From Delphinus delphis (taxonomy: Eukaryota; Chordata; Mammalia; Artiodactyla; Delphinidae), in the NCBI RefSeq assembly GCF_949987515.2, contig NC_082688.1, forward strand, positions 79,364,731 through 79,428,730: DNA of 64,000 nt, given 5' to 3'. Shown here piece by piece: positions 46,801 to 57,985 of this stretch. The notes beneath the pieces are model-generated. The model was not told the origin of the DNA. It ran no database searches and saw nothing but the letters and a program-made list of their open reading frames with translations. Position numbers and translations under genes: made by a program. The stretch's first letter is position 1. The number at the start of each line of letters is the position of its first letter.

Positions 46801-47560
46801 GCGAGCCAGAACTACTGAGCCCACGCACTGCAACTACTGAACCCTGCACACTCGAGGGCCCATATACTGCCACTACTAAGCCTGTGTGCTGCAACTACTG
46901 AAGCTCTCATGCCTAGAGCCCATGCTTCGCAACAAGAAGCCACCACAATGAGAAGTCCGCGCACCACAACAAAAAGTAGCTCCCACTCTCCACAACTAGA
47001 GGAAGCTTGCATGTAGCAATGAAGACCCAATGCAGCCAAAAATATATATACATATAAATAAATAAAAAGAAACTTAAAAAAAAAAAGACCACAAATGACA
47101 AATATTGGTGAGGATGTGGAGAAAACAGAACCCTGGTACACTTTTGGTAGGAAAAAAATTGGTGCAGCCACTTTGGAAAACAGTATGGAGGGTCCTCAGA
47201 AAATTAAAACTAGAACTACCATATAATCAAGCAATTCCACTCCTGGGCAAATATTGGAAGAAAACAAAAGCACTAATTTGAAAAGATACATGCACCCCAG
47301 TGTTCATAGCAGCATTATTTACCATAGCCAAGACATGGAAGAAACCTAAGTGTCCATCGACAGATGAATGGATAAAGAAGATGTGGTATACATATACAAT
47401 GGAATATTACTCAGCCATAAAAAGAATGAAATAATGCCACTTGCAGCAACATGGATGGACCTGGAGGATATTATGCTTAGTGAAATAAGTGAGACAGAGA
47501 AAGACAAATACTAAATATTATCACATATGTAGAACCTAAAAAAAATAAAACAAACTAGTG
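43848..47560 (+). mobile_element. Old 5'-truncated L1, split by a SINE
   Basis: Starts in the ORF2 endonuclease domain (aaaagcagcagaatacacattc), passes the reverse transcriptase region (FADDM at about 45413-45427, in the open segment 45296-45565) and the C-terminal region, and fades in the 3'UTR after 47520. Expanded A-runs and many frameshifts show it is older than the elements at 9 kb and 36 kb. A SINE lies inside at 46655-47081. Confidence 0.88.
46655..47081 (+). mobile_element. CHR-type SINE, extra-long form
   Basis: Head agggacttccctggtagcac, then an unusually long array of 'caactactgagcc(c/t)' modules, 'gacccaatgcagcc' end and A-rich tail. Perfect 14-bp TSD aaaaagaccacaaa at 46641-46654 and 47082-47095. 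Confidence 0.94.
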
Positions 47561-47599
47561 AATATAACAAAAAATTATATAAATATATATACATATATA

Positions 47600-48092
47600 T
47601 ACACATACACACACAATGGAATATTATTCAACCACAGAAAAAAAGGAAATTCTGCCACTTGCAACAATGTGGATGAAACTGAAGGGCATTCTGCTAAGTA
47701 ATGTAAGCCAGAGAGAAAGACAAATAATGTACGGTATCACTTCTGTGTGGAACCTAAAAGAAAATAAAAGTTAATTTCATAGAAACAGGGAATAGAATGG
47801 TGATTGCCAGTGGTTGGGGGGAGAGAGAAATGGGGAGATATAGGTCAAGAAGTACAAACTTTGGTGACTGCAGTTAATAATACAAAATCATATACTTGAA
47901 AGTTGCTTGAGTAGATCTTCAGTGTTCTCACAACACACACAAAAAAGTTAACTATGTGAGGTGATGGATGTATTAATTATCTTGATCTTGGTAATTATTC
48001 CACAAAGTATTGCACATATGTGTGTGTAAAATCATTACATTGTACTCTTTAAATATATTATATTTTGTCAATTATTCCTCAATAAAGTTAGA
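47600..48092 (+). mobile_element. Older L1 3' end (downstream half)
   Basis: Starts 'caatggaatattattcaaccac', passes the ORF2 end and a full 3'UTR ('gattgccagtggttggggg', 'gtgaggtgatggatgtattaatt', 'cctcaataaagttag'). Likely the continuation of 43640-43806. Confidence 0.75.
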
Positions 48093-48519
48093 AAAAATAC
48101 TTCTATTATTCAGCTGATATTTATTATATACCTCTTTTGGGCCAGATCCTGACTATGGCTTCAAGAAATGAGGACTAGTGGAAGAAACAAAATCACAAAT
48201 TAGTGAAAGAACCGATAAACAAAACAGCTAATAAATATAATGTATTATGTTAAAATAAGTAAGTAAAATGAGCTCTGGCTAAGAAAAGGTGAGGGAACTG
48301 CCTGAGGAGGAAAAAACCCTGAGCTATAGCAAGTAGTTGCATAGCTCACGTGGGAAGACCTTCTTCCTTAAAAATACCTTCTAGATATTATATGTATCAT
48401 CTCTAGTACATGATATTTTAAATGTCGTCATACAGATAGACTAGGAATACTGCTGCTGGAAGCTGGCCAACCATTGAGTGGAAGCCAAACAGAACTTTAA
48501 TCAACACTTTGTGCCAGTC
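48093..48519. other. Unique DNA
   Basis: No gene. Resembles an old MIR/L2-type segment at about 48110-48290 (tattatatacctcttttgggccag; aaatgaggactagtgg), weakly. Confidence 0.35.
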
Positions 48520-48534
48520 AAGGAAAAGAACCTT

Positions 48535-48916
48535 GGGACTCCCCTGTGGTTCAGTGGTAAAGAATCTGCCTTCCAACGCAGGGGACGCAGGTTCGATCCC
48601 TGGTCGGGGAATTACGTTCCGACATGCCACGGGGCAGCTAAGCCCACGTGCCTCAACTAGAGAGCCTGCGTGCTGCAAAGCACAGAGCCCACGTGCTCTG
48701 GAGCCCGCACACCACAACTACAGAGCCCATGTGCCCTGGAGCCTGTGTGCCACAACTAGAGAGAGAAAAAACCCACACACCACAACTAGAGAGAAGCCTA
48801 AGCGCCACAACTAGAGAGAAACCCAAGCACCATGACAAAGAGACCGCAAGCTGCAACTAAGACCCAAGGCAACCAAAAAATAAAAATTAATTAATTAATT
48901 AATTTTTTTTTTAAAA
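48535..48916 (+). mobile_element. CHR-type SINE, divergent long form
   Basis: Head gggactcccctgtggttcag, intact B-box-like caggttcgatccctggtcgg, then repeated 'ccacaactagagagaa' units and A-rich (attaatta)n tail. 15-bp TSD with one mismatch: aaggaaaagaacctt (48520-48534) and aaggaaaagaatctt (48917-48931). Confidence 0.93.
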
Positions 48917-48931
48917 AAGGAAAAGAATCTT

Positions 48932-51900
48932 AACAACCCTGGGCTGGATCCAAAACTTGTGATGAGTGTGTGGATTCAAATATGACCCAGTGAAGGACTT
49001 TCTGCTTTTCAGAAGCAACCTTTAAACAGAGTTAGGAGGACTTGCTGAACATTTTTCAGTAAATGGTACTACCATTTTTGTAGGCCTTCTAAAACCAGGA
49101 AAAACAAACTTAACTTGGAAATAATGTAGGCATATTAATATCCAAAATTTCAATGCACCTCAGGAATTTAACTACAATATTTTGGTGCAAATTGAGGAAA
49201 GGCGTGAAGCTATAATCAGCAAGCCTCTCAGTATAGAGCAGTAAATGTAGCCAAAAACGTTCAAAGAAAACAAAGTGAAACTAAATTGAATAAAAAGGAA
49301 TTTAAAACACTGCCAAAATGCAAAATTAAGCTTTTACCATCAATTTTACTGTCAGGATTTTAGCTGTTCTGTTAATATGCCCTCAGTTGTAGATACATGA
49401 ACCTCAGGGTATAAATGACCTTCTGAGCAAAGAAAAAGAACCCACTGAACCCAAAGCAATGCATGCCTGGCACCCTCTGCAATTCCTCACAGCATCTGGA
49501 AGTACTTGTGTGTGAATAATCCTTCCCTGGGCCATTGACCAAGCAACAAATCGCGAAATGTAGATGTTAAGGGATATTTAATGAGGCTCTATGATGATAT
49601 ATCTTTACTTTAAGTTTCAACACTGTGTGACTTTGGCAAATCACTTAACGTTTTTTTAAGCCTATAAAATGTGTATTAACAAAATAATACTTAATCTTAA
49701 GAGTTGTGAAAATTAAATGAAATAATGCATGTTAAAAACATCTTAACATATAGTACAATATTATTTGTGATAGTACAAAATAATCACTGTTATTGCTGTT
49801 ATGGTTATTTACATATTATGCTCACAAAACAATTTCTAGTCTTCTTATATGTCACAGCAACTTCGTGTTGAAATATCTAGGGAAATACAATCATTCAGAC
49901 CTTGCTTTGCCCAAATCCGAACCTCAAAAAATATAATTCTCTCCTCACATGCAGTTAGTTTCCAATAGTATATGATATTCGAAGCCTACCTAATATTTCT
50001 TATTCCTGTTCTTAAGAGTATTAACCTCATTAACGTTCACAAAATGCAAGTGAAAACATAGATTTACAGCCTGTAGAAATATATTTTTTATATAGTGTAA
50101 ATGTATTACATGTATATATTAAAATGTGTTCTTCAGGAATAATTTTTTACTCTGATGAATTAAGGAGAAAAAAAAAAAAACAGAAGGAAAAAAGATGTGT
50201 CAAAACCACAGATACCAGACCATCTCTGAGGGGCAATTTAACTATCTGCTCAGACCCATATTGACACTGCCTTCCCTCCAGGACAGTAGGACAGCTTGTT
50301 CTGGAAGGATGAGGACATTTGGCTACAGATTCTGTCTCGGGTGATGGCTATAGTGGTAGCGGGTAGACTATGTTGATAGCAGGGCAAGTAATAGAGAAAG
50401 CTGTTTTACTCATAAAGATGAGGACACCCTGTCTGGTTCTTCCCTGCAGCTTTCTATATAATGTGGAATGTGGCAGAATGTCTGTGATTCCAGACCACTA
50501 AAATGAGTGAGGGAATGAGGGATCCTGCAGATAGCCTCAAACTGTTGAATCAAAGTTTACAGAAGGCCTTATAAGAACCTGATGTCAAAGAAGGCGTAAG
50601 CATCTCAGTTACAATAAGAAGAGGTAATATTCCAAAGCAAACCAAATAATGAAATTTGTCTCAGTAGTGTTTTTGAGGAACGATCAAAACACAATATGTG
50701 TTTGGGAAATAATTAAAATTCCTGAACCAAGGTTCTATGTACTTCATTCTTCACTGTGTTTTTCCATCTAGATTCTCAACCCAGAGAGATGGGGAAGATC
50801 AAAAAGACAGAGAAAGTGCAACTGTTTAATTGCAGGATCCTGTGCTCACTGGAAGTTTGAAAGCCTGAGTCATTATTGGAAGTATAATCTGCATGTTCTT
50901 TACAGCAGCAGTTCCACCTTGGCCAGCTTTCTTTCTAAGTCTGCCTTGGCAAATGAATTTAACCCAAAGAAATGCATTTGCTTACTATTCTCTTGGAGAA
51001 ATGCATTGTTGGTGTGCTTTGGCATTCTGGAATGGTAACTCTCATTATTTTCTCTGTTGTTATCCACCAACTTTGACATCTTCCTGTCAGTAGCATTATA
51101 CAAGTAATTCATCAAAGCTTCAGTTCCAACATAAACTCCTCAAACACACCTCGCTTGTGAAGTATCCTCGCTGGCTTTCTTCTGTTATATCCCTTCGAGT
51201 TAACTTCCAGCTAACAGACCAAGATTTTTTTTTCTTTTCTGAAACCATTAATCTTCACTGAAAAGCTGTTCAAGTGTCTTCCAACAGTTTCAGCGGCAGA
51301 GCCTCCTGCTGGCACTAGGAACTCTCATAAATATTATTGGGATTGTGCATGTACATCAGGGAGAGATTTTTCACCCCAGAGAACATGAAAGGAGCACCAA
51401 CAGTCTCATTCTTATTGAGTTTGAGTTGTGCAACTGAGCACAGGAGAGAATGTGGACAGGAAATTAGCAATTGAAAGGGCAAACGGGTGTTCCACATAGA
51501 CTCTTCTTCTACGGAACAGTGACAACATCACACTTTGTGTATCATCCTTCCTTACCATTACATCTTATCTCCTCCAGTAAATGATAAACTCCCTGCAAGA
51601 AGCATCTTTGTATTATTCATGAAGTATTTGGCAGATGGGCATTCAGAAGATGTTTGTTGAATAAACGATTGGATGAGTGGATAAACGGGTGGGTAGAAGG
51701 GTGAAAAGCTTGTGAAATAAAGCTTATATTATTCACATGTCAAAAAAAGGAAGAACATACTCCCCAATATCAAGATGAGCAAAATATTCCAAGTCTTTTT
51801 GGAAAGAACTATCACATTATTTGTGTGTATGTTTATGCTTCAAAGCCACCCACATGATTTTTGCAGCTGACTGTTTCAAAAACTAAAAGCACCACTGCAT

Positions 51901-52429
51901 TTTGAAAAAATCTTGATGTTAGTTGTCTGGCCATGTGTTGTAGCCTTAGGAGCATTTTCTAAAGACATATTGCCTGTAGAAATTAGTGAGGGAAGATTAT
52001 GACAGAAAAAAAGAAACATTCTTAACAAATTAGGTCAAAAAGAACCTATAATATACTCCTTTAAAAATTATACTTGAATTAATGTTCAGAACATTTGTTT
52101 AAGTGCTAGAGGAGGGATAAAGCTCTTGTGATGAAGAGATTATGAGTTTAGAGCTATGGAATTAGGTTTACCACATTTAAGTGTTCTAGTGAGAATAAAA
52201 TTCTAACAAAGAGAGTGCCGGAATGTTTCCTATGTTTTATTATTTCAATTTTACTCCCAACAAGCTGCCCAACTTGCTGGTCTGTGATGTTTCTCTACAA
52301 ACTTACGTAGTGATAAGCAACTCTGAGTGCAGCTTAAAACCCTATGCAAAATCTAGCTTCTGCCCCAGATACTGGAACTATGTGGCAGAGAATTTAAAAT
52401 AATTTTGATTAATAGGTTAAAAGTTCTAA
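48932..52429. other. Unique DNA, 3.5 kb
   Basis: Longest repeat-poor part of the window. MIR relic at about 49600-49760 (actgtgtgactttggcaaatcacttaac). L2 3' end at about 51540-51690 (taaactccctgcaagaagcatctttg; gaagatgtttgttgaataaa). No exon-like frame with recognisable domains. Confidence 0.45.
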
Positions 52430-52981
52430 TTTAAAAGGCAGAAGACATCTAAGATCAGAGGGGTAATTTCTTCAGAGAGAAGCTAGAAATAAATAAGACA
52501 GTAACAGAGATAAAGAATGCCTTCAACTGCTCATCAATAGACTTGACACTTGAAAGAACAAATAGACTTGAAGAAAAGTCAATAGCAATTACTCAAACTG
52601 AAATCCAACAGGAAAAAAGGAATGAAAAAAAATCTTAATAGAACATCCAAGAGCTGTTGAACAAAATGCCAGAGGACAAGAAAGAAAAAAGGGCCAGAAG
52701 AACATACCTGAAGAAATAAAGGATGAGAGTTTTCCAAATTAATGATAGTTATGAAGCAGTAAATCCAAGAAGTCCAGAGAACAGCAAGCATGACACATTT
52801 AAAAAATACATAGACCTATCATATTCAAAGTGTTAAGAACAAAGACAATGAGAAATTCTTCAAAAGAAGCGTAATATACAGAGGAATGAAGACAAGAATT
52901 GCAACAAACTTCTATCAGAAACATCCAAGCTAGAAGACAACACCGTTTAAATGTTGAAAGAAAAACTGTCAACCCAGAATT
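52430..52981 (+). mobile_element. Ancient L1/HAL1-type ORF1 region
   Basis: Decayed, A-rich coding-like sequence ('acttgacacttgaaagaacaaatagacttgaagaaaag', 'atccaagaagtccagagaac', 'atccaagctagaagacaac') matching old L1M or HAL1 ORF1. Continues at 53593-53646, 54025-54324 and 57144-57985 after later insertions. Confidence 0.65.
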
Positions 52982-53592
52982 ATTTTTTTAATATTGAATT
53001 CATTTATTGATTCAGCAAATATTCTTCATGGTAATAAGCCTCCCTCTTTTGATATGGATTCACTTTATTTTTTTTAATTGAATAAGAGTCTTTAAATTCT
53101 ATAGTGCTTTACAATTTTCAAAAGTTTCACACACATGATTTCATATAATCCCATAATAACCATTTTTTATCTCCTTCCCCTATATTGCCCCTCCCCCTTC
53201 CCACTCCTCACTGGTAACCACTAGTTTGTTCTCTCTGTCTTTTGAGTTTGCTTCTTTTTGTTATATTCACTAGTTTGTTGTATTTTTTAGATTCCACATA
53301 TAAGTGATATACAGTATATGTCTGTCTGACTTATTTCACTTAGCATAATGCCCTCCAAGTCCATCCATGTTACTGCAAATGGCAAAACTTCATTCTTTTT
53401 TATGGCTGAGTAGTACTCCATTGAGAATATACATTCCACATTTTCTTTATCCATTCATATATTGATGAACACTTAGGTTGTTTCCATACATTGACAATTG
53501 TAAATAGCTCTGCTATGAACATTGGAGTGAACATATCATTTCAAATTAGTGTTTTTGTTTTTTCAGATATATACCCAGGAGTGCAACTGCTC
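52982..53592 (-). mobile_element. Chimeric minus-strand L1 insertion
   Basis: On the minus strand, 53592 to about 53160 is the L1 ORF2 end and part of the 3'UTR (gagtactactcagccat, gtggttaccagtgaggagtggg). From about 53160 to 52982 it becomes unrelated sequence ending 'gaatcaataaatgaattcaat' plus A-run, which includes AATAAA. Perfect 13-bp TSD tcaacccagaatt at 52969-52981 and 53593-53605. Confidence 0.88.
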
Positions 53593-53646
53593 TCAACCCA
53601 GAATTCTTTATCCAGCAAAAATATCTTTTAAAAATGAAGGACAAAC
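53593..53646 (+). mobile_element. Ancient L1 continuation
   Basis: 'cagaattctttatccagcaaaaatatcttttaaaaatgaagg' continues the ORF1 region interrupted at 52981, then is cut by a SINE. Confidence 0.65.
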
Positions 53647-54024
53647 AGGGACTTCCCTGGTAGCACAGTGGTTAAGAATCCACCTGCCAATGCAGGGGAC
53701 ACAGGTTTGAGCCCTGGTCCTGGAAGATCCCACACACCGCGGAGTAACTAAGCCTGTGTGCCACAACTACTGAGCCTGCACTCTGGAGCCCGCAAGCCAC
53801 AACTACTGAGGCCCACATGCTCTAGGGCTCATGTGCCACAACTACTGAGCCCGTGTGCTGCAACTACTGAAGCCCACATGCCTTAAGCCCATGCTCTACA
53901 ACAAGAGAAGCAATGAGAAGCCAGCGCACCGCAGCAAAGAGTAGCCCCCGCTCACCACAACTAGAGAAAGCCCACGTGCCGCAACAAAGACCCAATGCAG
54001 CCAAAAATTAAATTAAATTTTTTA
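53647..54024 (+). mobile_element. CHR-type SINE, long form
   Basis: Head agggacttccctggtagcac, multiple 'ccacaactactgagcc' modules, 'gacccaatgcagcc' end and A-rich tail. TSD aaaaatgaaggacaaac (53630-53646) versus aaaaatgaaggaaaac (54025-54040), one base shorter. Confidence 0.93.
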
Positions 54025-54324
54025 AAAAATGAAGGAAAACTAAATACCTTCAGACAAAAACTAAGGAAATTTATTACCAATATACCTACTCTACAAAAAA
54101 TGTTAAATTTCTTCAGGCAGAAATAATATATCAGACTGAAAATTGGATGTACCAGAAAGAAACAAGAATAAATTAAATGGAATAAATGAAGATAAAATTA
54201 ACATTTTCTTATTTTCAATTATTCTAAAACAAAAGTAATAGTAATGCATTCTCTATTTATAGCATATGAAGAAGTATGACAGTAGCACAAAGGATGGGAA
54301 GGAGAAATTAAGAATATACAGTTG
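54025..54324 (+). mobile_element. Ancient L1 continuation to the retrocopy site
   Basis: 'ggaaaactaaataccttcagacaaa', 'aaattggatgtaccagaaagaa' continue the old L1 ORF1 3' part. It ends in the 15-bp target copy aagaatatacagttg at 54310-54324. Confidence 0.65.
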
Positions 54325-56913
54325 GGGGGCGGAAGCTGCGACCGTCGCGGCGGCCACGTCCCGCCTCAGCGCCCAGAGGACATGCGGGAGAGAGAATGAG
54401 CCAGAGGGACACGCTGGTGCATCTGTTTGCCGGAGGATGTGGCAGTACGGTGGGAGCTATTCTGACATGTCCACTGGAAGTTGTAAAAACACGGCTGCAG
54501 TCATCTTCTGTGACACTTTATATCTCTGAAGTTCAGCTGAACATCATGGCTGGAGACAGTGTCAATCGAGTAGTGTCTCCTGGACCTCTCCATTGTCTAA
54601 AGGTGATCTTGGAAAAAGAAGGGCCTCGTCCCCTGTTTAGAGGATTAGGCCCCAATTTAGTGGGGGCAGCCCCTTCCAGAGCAATATAATTTGCTGCTTA
54701 TTCAAACTGCAAGGAAAAGTTGAATGGTTTATTTGATCCTGATTCTACCCAGGTACACATGATTTCAGCCGCAATGGCAGTAATTGTTGACTGACTCATT
54801 GAAGTTTTAAAGCTGGAAGGTAAAGCCTTAAAGATCAAGGTGGTGAAATACTCTTTACCAATGAAGAGAGATCTTGGGCAAGTTAGAGCACAAGAAACTG
54901 AATACAAAATAATCCAAAATATTTCATAAAAATGGATGTGCAACATTACTGATCATAGTGCAAAAGGTGAAAGGTTTTACTGCAATCACAGCAACCAACC
55001 CCATTTAGCTTATAAAGACTCAGTTACAGCTTGATGCAAGGAACCGTGGGGAAAAGAGAATGGGCGCTTTTGAGTGTGTCCATAAAGTGTATCAGACAGA
55101 TGGACTTAGAGGATTTTATAGGGGCATGTCTGCTTCATATGCTGGCATATCAGAGACTGTTATCCATTTTGTTATTTATGAAAGTATTAAGCAAAAACTA
55201 CTGGAATATAAGATTGCTTCTACAATGAAAAATGAAGAAGAGTCTGTAAAAGAAGCATCAGATTTTGTGGGAATGATGCTAGCTGCTGCCACCTCAAAAA
55301 CGTGTGCCACAACTATAGCATATCCACATGAAGTTGTAAGAACAAGACTGCGTGAGGAGGGAACAAAATATAGACCCTTTTTTCAGACACTGTCTTTGCT
55401 TGTTCAAGAAGAAGGCTATGGGTCTCTTTACCGTGGTCTGACAACTCATCTGGTGAGACAGATTCCAAACACAGCCATTATGATGGACACCTATGAATTA
55501 GTGGTCTACCTGCTCAATGGATAGCACCACCAGGCTACTGTACTATAAAGAGGGAAGACCAAAAGATACAGTGGACCATGGAGTACCGAAGCCAGCTTGG
55601 TGGACAGAAGGAAAATAGTGTGGGAACATGGAACTATACCTAAGTGGAAGTTTGGTTGTAGGAATTAAAGTAATCATAACCACATTACTTAGTCTTTTTA
55701 GTAATGTGAAAAAAAACCTTGGCTGCCTCCAAGAAAAAGCCTTTAGAAGCGCTCGTTCTTCAAAATTGCCATTTTCTCTACCATGTCCACAGGACACAGT
55801 TGGCATTTTGTTGATTTATGGCAATCAGAGTATAGTGTTTATTCCATGAGCACTTTTCCAGTCTTCTAGACAGAGCCATCTGTAACTGTATAACTATCCA
55901 AAGATAGTACTGACAGTCATAAATTTTCTAACTCTGGCATAATTCCTATAAAATTGAAAAATAACAATGATAATAGTATTTTCACATTTCCTTGAGAGGA
56001 TCTGGCACTATAAAGTTAATCATTTGGCATTAGTAGTCACTGTTTTTGACGATAAATGAAGTAGTGTCTAAACATGTGTTTATTTTTAGCTTTAAAATAT
56101 TTTGGTTTCCACTGCTCACAGGTGCTTTATGTTTAGCATAATGTGAACACTTAAATTGTTTGTTAATGTATCAACTCAAATGGTAATAGTTTGGGACACG
56201 ACCAGTAAAATGTTGATTCTTGGCCATTTCAGTGACTTGAGCATGTCCTCTTATCTTTTCTAACCTAGTGATACATGAATGAATGCAGTGTCTTTTCAGT
56301 GACTTATTAATTATGAACTTGAATTATCCCCTGTGATACCTAAGTATCATTTTCTTAAAGTGGAAAAAATTTACTGCTTCTGAATCTTTCTCTATTTGGT
56401 TTCACATTAAGAATTTGAACCTTAGAATTATTTCCAGAAGCTCTGCATACATTGCATTTATTTAGTAGAGAAAATGGTAATTTTCAGCTTTGTCCTTACA
56501 AGGTGTTTTCTTTTTTTAAGGTGATGTTATAAATATCTGGGGCAGCATAAACATTATAGAAGAAGGGCCCTCTGCAATCTGATTGGGCAGGTAGTGATCC
56601 TAATTAACTTACAGTTTTATAAATGAACAAACTGCTTTGGATAAGGAATTTATTCCATCCGAATTTCTTGAATGGTAAATCATAGAAAGATTCAAGTTAA
56701 TTCAGATTAAGCGTGTTAACAGGATATAGCTTTTACATTTTGCTGTTGAGTTCAACTGCACCTTTTAATACTTTAAATGTATTGCCCTTATGAAGATATT
56801 TGCTGTAATTCAATTAAAAGACTTTCATTTATGGATGTTGCTATACTGGTGTATGAAACTTATACAATTAAACTCCAGTGTGGTAGTCATTTCAGTATAC
56901 ATGAAAAAAAAAA
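54325..56913 (+). pseudogene. SLC25A36: Processed pseudogene of SLC25A36 (mitochondrial pyrimidine nucleotide carrier)
   Basis: Intronless copy of a nearly full mRNA: a GC-rich 5'UTR (54325-54395), a coding region homologous to SLC25A36 (54396-55524), about 1.4 kb of 3'UTR and poly(A) at about 56904-56913, with ATTAAA signals at 56813 and 56867. The functional protein is an inner-membrane carrier for pyrimidine nucleotides with three repeated carrier domains. Their signatures are visible as [10 protein letters not shown]-stop-LIKTQ and PHEVVRTR. Removing a 193-bp extra segment (54781-54973) leaves 936 bp, exactly 311 codons plus stop, the family length. Lesions are a nonsense TAA at codon 98 (54687-54689, Tyr position) and TAG at codon 140 (55006-55008, Trp position). 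No other frameshift is present. The 15-bp TSD aagaatatacagttg lies at 54310-54324 and 56914-56928. No promoter came with it, so it is almost certainly silent. Confidence 0.95.
54781..54973 (+). other. 193-bp extra segment in the SLC25A36 retrocopy (possible fossil exon)
   Basis: Inserted between the codons for ...Ala-Ala-Met-Ala and Gly-Phe-Thr. It follows 'atggcag' and ends 'gtgaaag', both exon-end-like. No TSD or A-tail marks it as a later insertion. It brings an in-frame TGA within five codons (V-I-V-D-stop). Confidence 0.75.
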
Positions 56914-56929
56914 AAGAATATACAGTTGA

Positions 56930-57143
56930 GGGGCTTCCCTGGTGGCGCAGTGGTTGATAGTCCACCTGCCGATGCAGGGGACATGGGTTCGTGTCCCGGT
57001 CTGGGAATATCCCACATGCCACGGACCAGCTGGGGCCCGTGAGCCATGGCCGCTAAGCCTGCACGTGTGGAGCTCACACGGGGAGAAGCCACAACAGTGA
57101 GAGGCCCGCGCACCGCAAAACAAACAAAAAAATAAAATAAAAA
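56930..57143 (+). mobile_element. CHR-type SINE, short cetacean form, at the retrocopy target site
   Basis: Short element (ggggcttccctggtggcgcag to gtgagaggcccgcgcaccgc) with A-rich tail. 16-bp TSD aagaatatacagttga at 56914-56929 and 57144-57159. The left copy also serves as the right TSD of the SLC25A36 retrocopy. Confidence 0.95.
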
Positions 57144-57985
57144 AAGAATATACAGTTGAAGGTCTGTACAGTACATATGAAGTAGTATAATATCATTTGA
57201 AAATTTATTACTTAAATATGCATATGATAAGCCCTAGATTAACAACTAAAACAAATTTTTAAAGAGGTATAAATAAGTTAATAGCGGAGATAAAATAGAC
57301 ACTGAAAATGCTCTAGGCAGAAAAGGGGGAGGGGAGCAAAGAACAGAGAGAAGAAATGGAAAATAGCTAGAAAAAAAAGTAAGTTTTAATCCAATCATAC
57401 AAATAATCACATTAAATGTGAATTTAATTTTCAAATTGGATTTTGAAAAGCAAGATTCAAATATGTGCTACCAACAACAAATCTACTTCAAGTTCAAAGA
57501 CATATATAGATAAAAAGGAAAAGGATGAAGAAAGATATACCATGCAAACATTATACAGATGAAAGCTGGAGTAAGTATATTAATATTAGATGAAGTTAGC
57601 TTCAGAAAGAAAAGTAATACTGGGGATAAAAAGGGACACTACATAATGATAAGAAAGTCAATCCTCCATTAAAGTATGCATCTAACAACAGAGCTTCAAA
57701 TATATGAGCCAAAAACTGATGGAACTGAAAGAAATTAACAAATCCACAATTACAGTTGAAAACTTTAATACTCCCCTCAGTAACTGATAAAACAAGTAAA
57801 CATAAAATCATTAAGTATTATAGAACTAAACAACACTATCAACTAACTAAACCTGAATAATGTATAGAACACCCCACCTAACAGCAAAATTTATTTTCAA
57901 GTGTACATGGAACAATCACCAAGATAGATTATACTCTGAGCCATGAAATGAACTTCAACACATTTAGAATAAAAATCATATTATA
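57144..57985 (+). mobile_element. Ancient L1: ORF1/ORF2 spacer and endonuclease start
   Basis: 'taacaactaaaacaaatttttaaagagg', 'cattaaatgtgaatttaat', 'aaaagggacactacataatgataag' and 'ttttcaagtgtacatggaacaatcaccaagatagatt' follow the order of an old L1 ORF2 endonuclease region. It is the continuation of 54025-54324. Confidence 0.7.

Noticed and set aside
46655..47081. Regular short repeats suggesting a CRISPR-like array
   Set aside because: The repeats are imperfect modules of one SINE, without unique spacers, in a mammalian genome.
48535..48620. tRNA gene-like sequence with a B box
   Set aside because: It is the tRNA-derived head of a SINE. It has no intact cloverleaf, and the element has an A-tail and TSD.
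54325..54395. CpG-rich stretch that could be taken for a promoter or CpG island
   Set aside because: It is the retrocopied 5'UTR of SLC25A36, only about 70 bp long and with no independent promoter evidence.
54396..55524. Possibility that the SLC25A36 copy is a functional retrogene
   Set aside because: Two nonsense codons and a 193-bp stop-containing segment break all three carrier repeats from one another.
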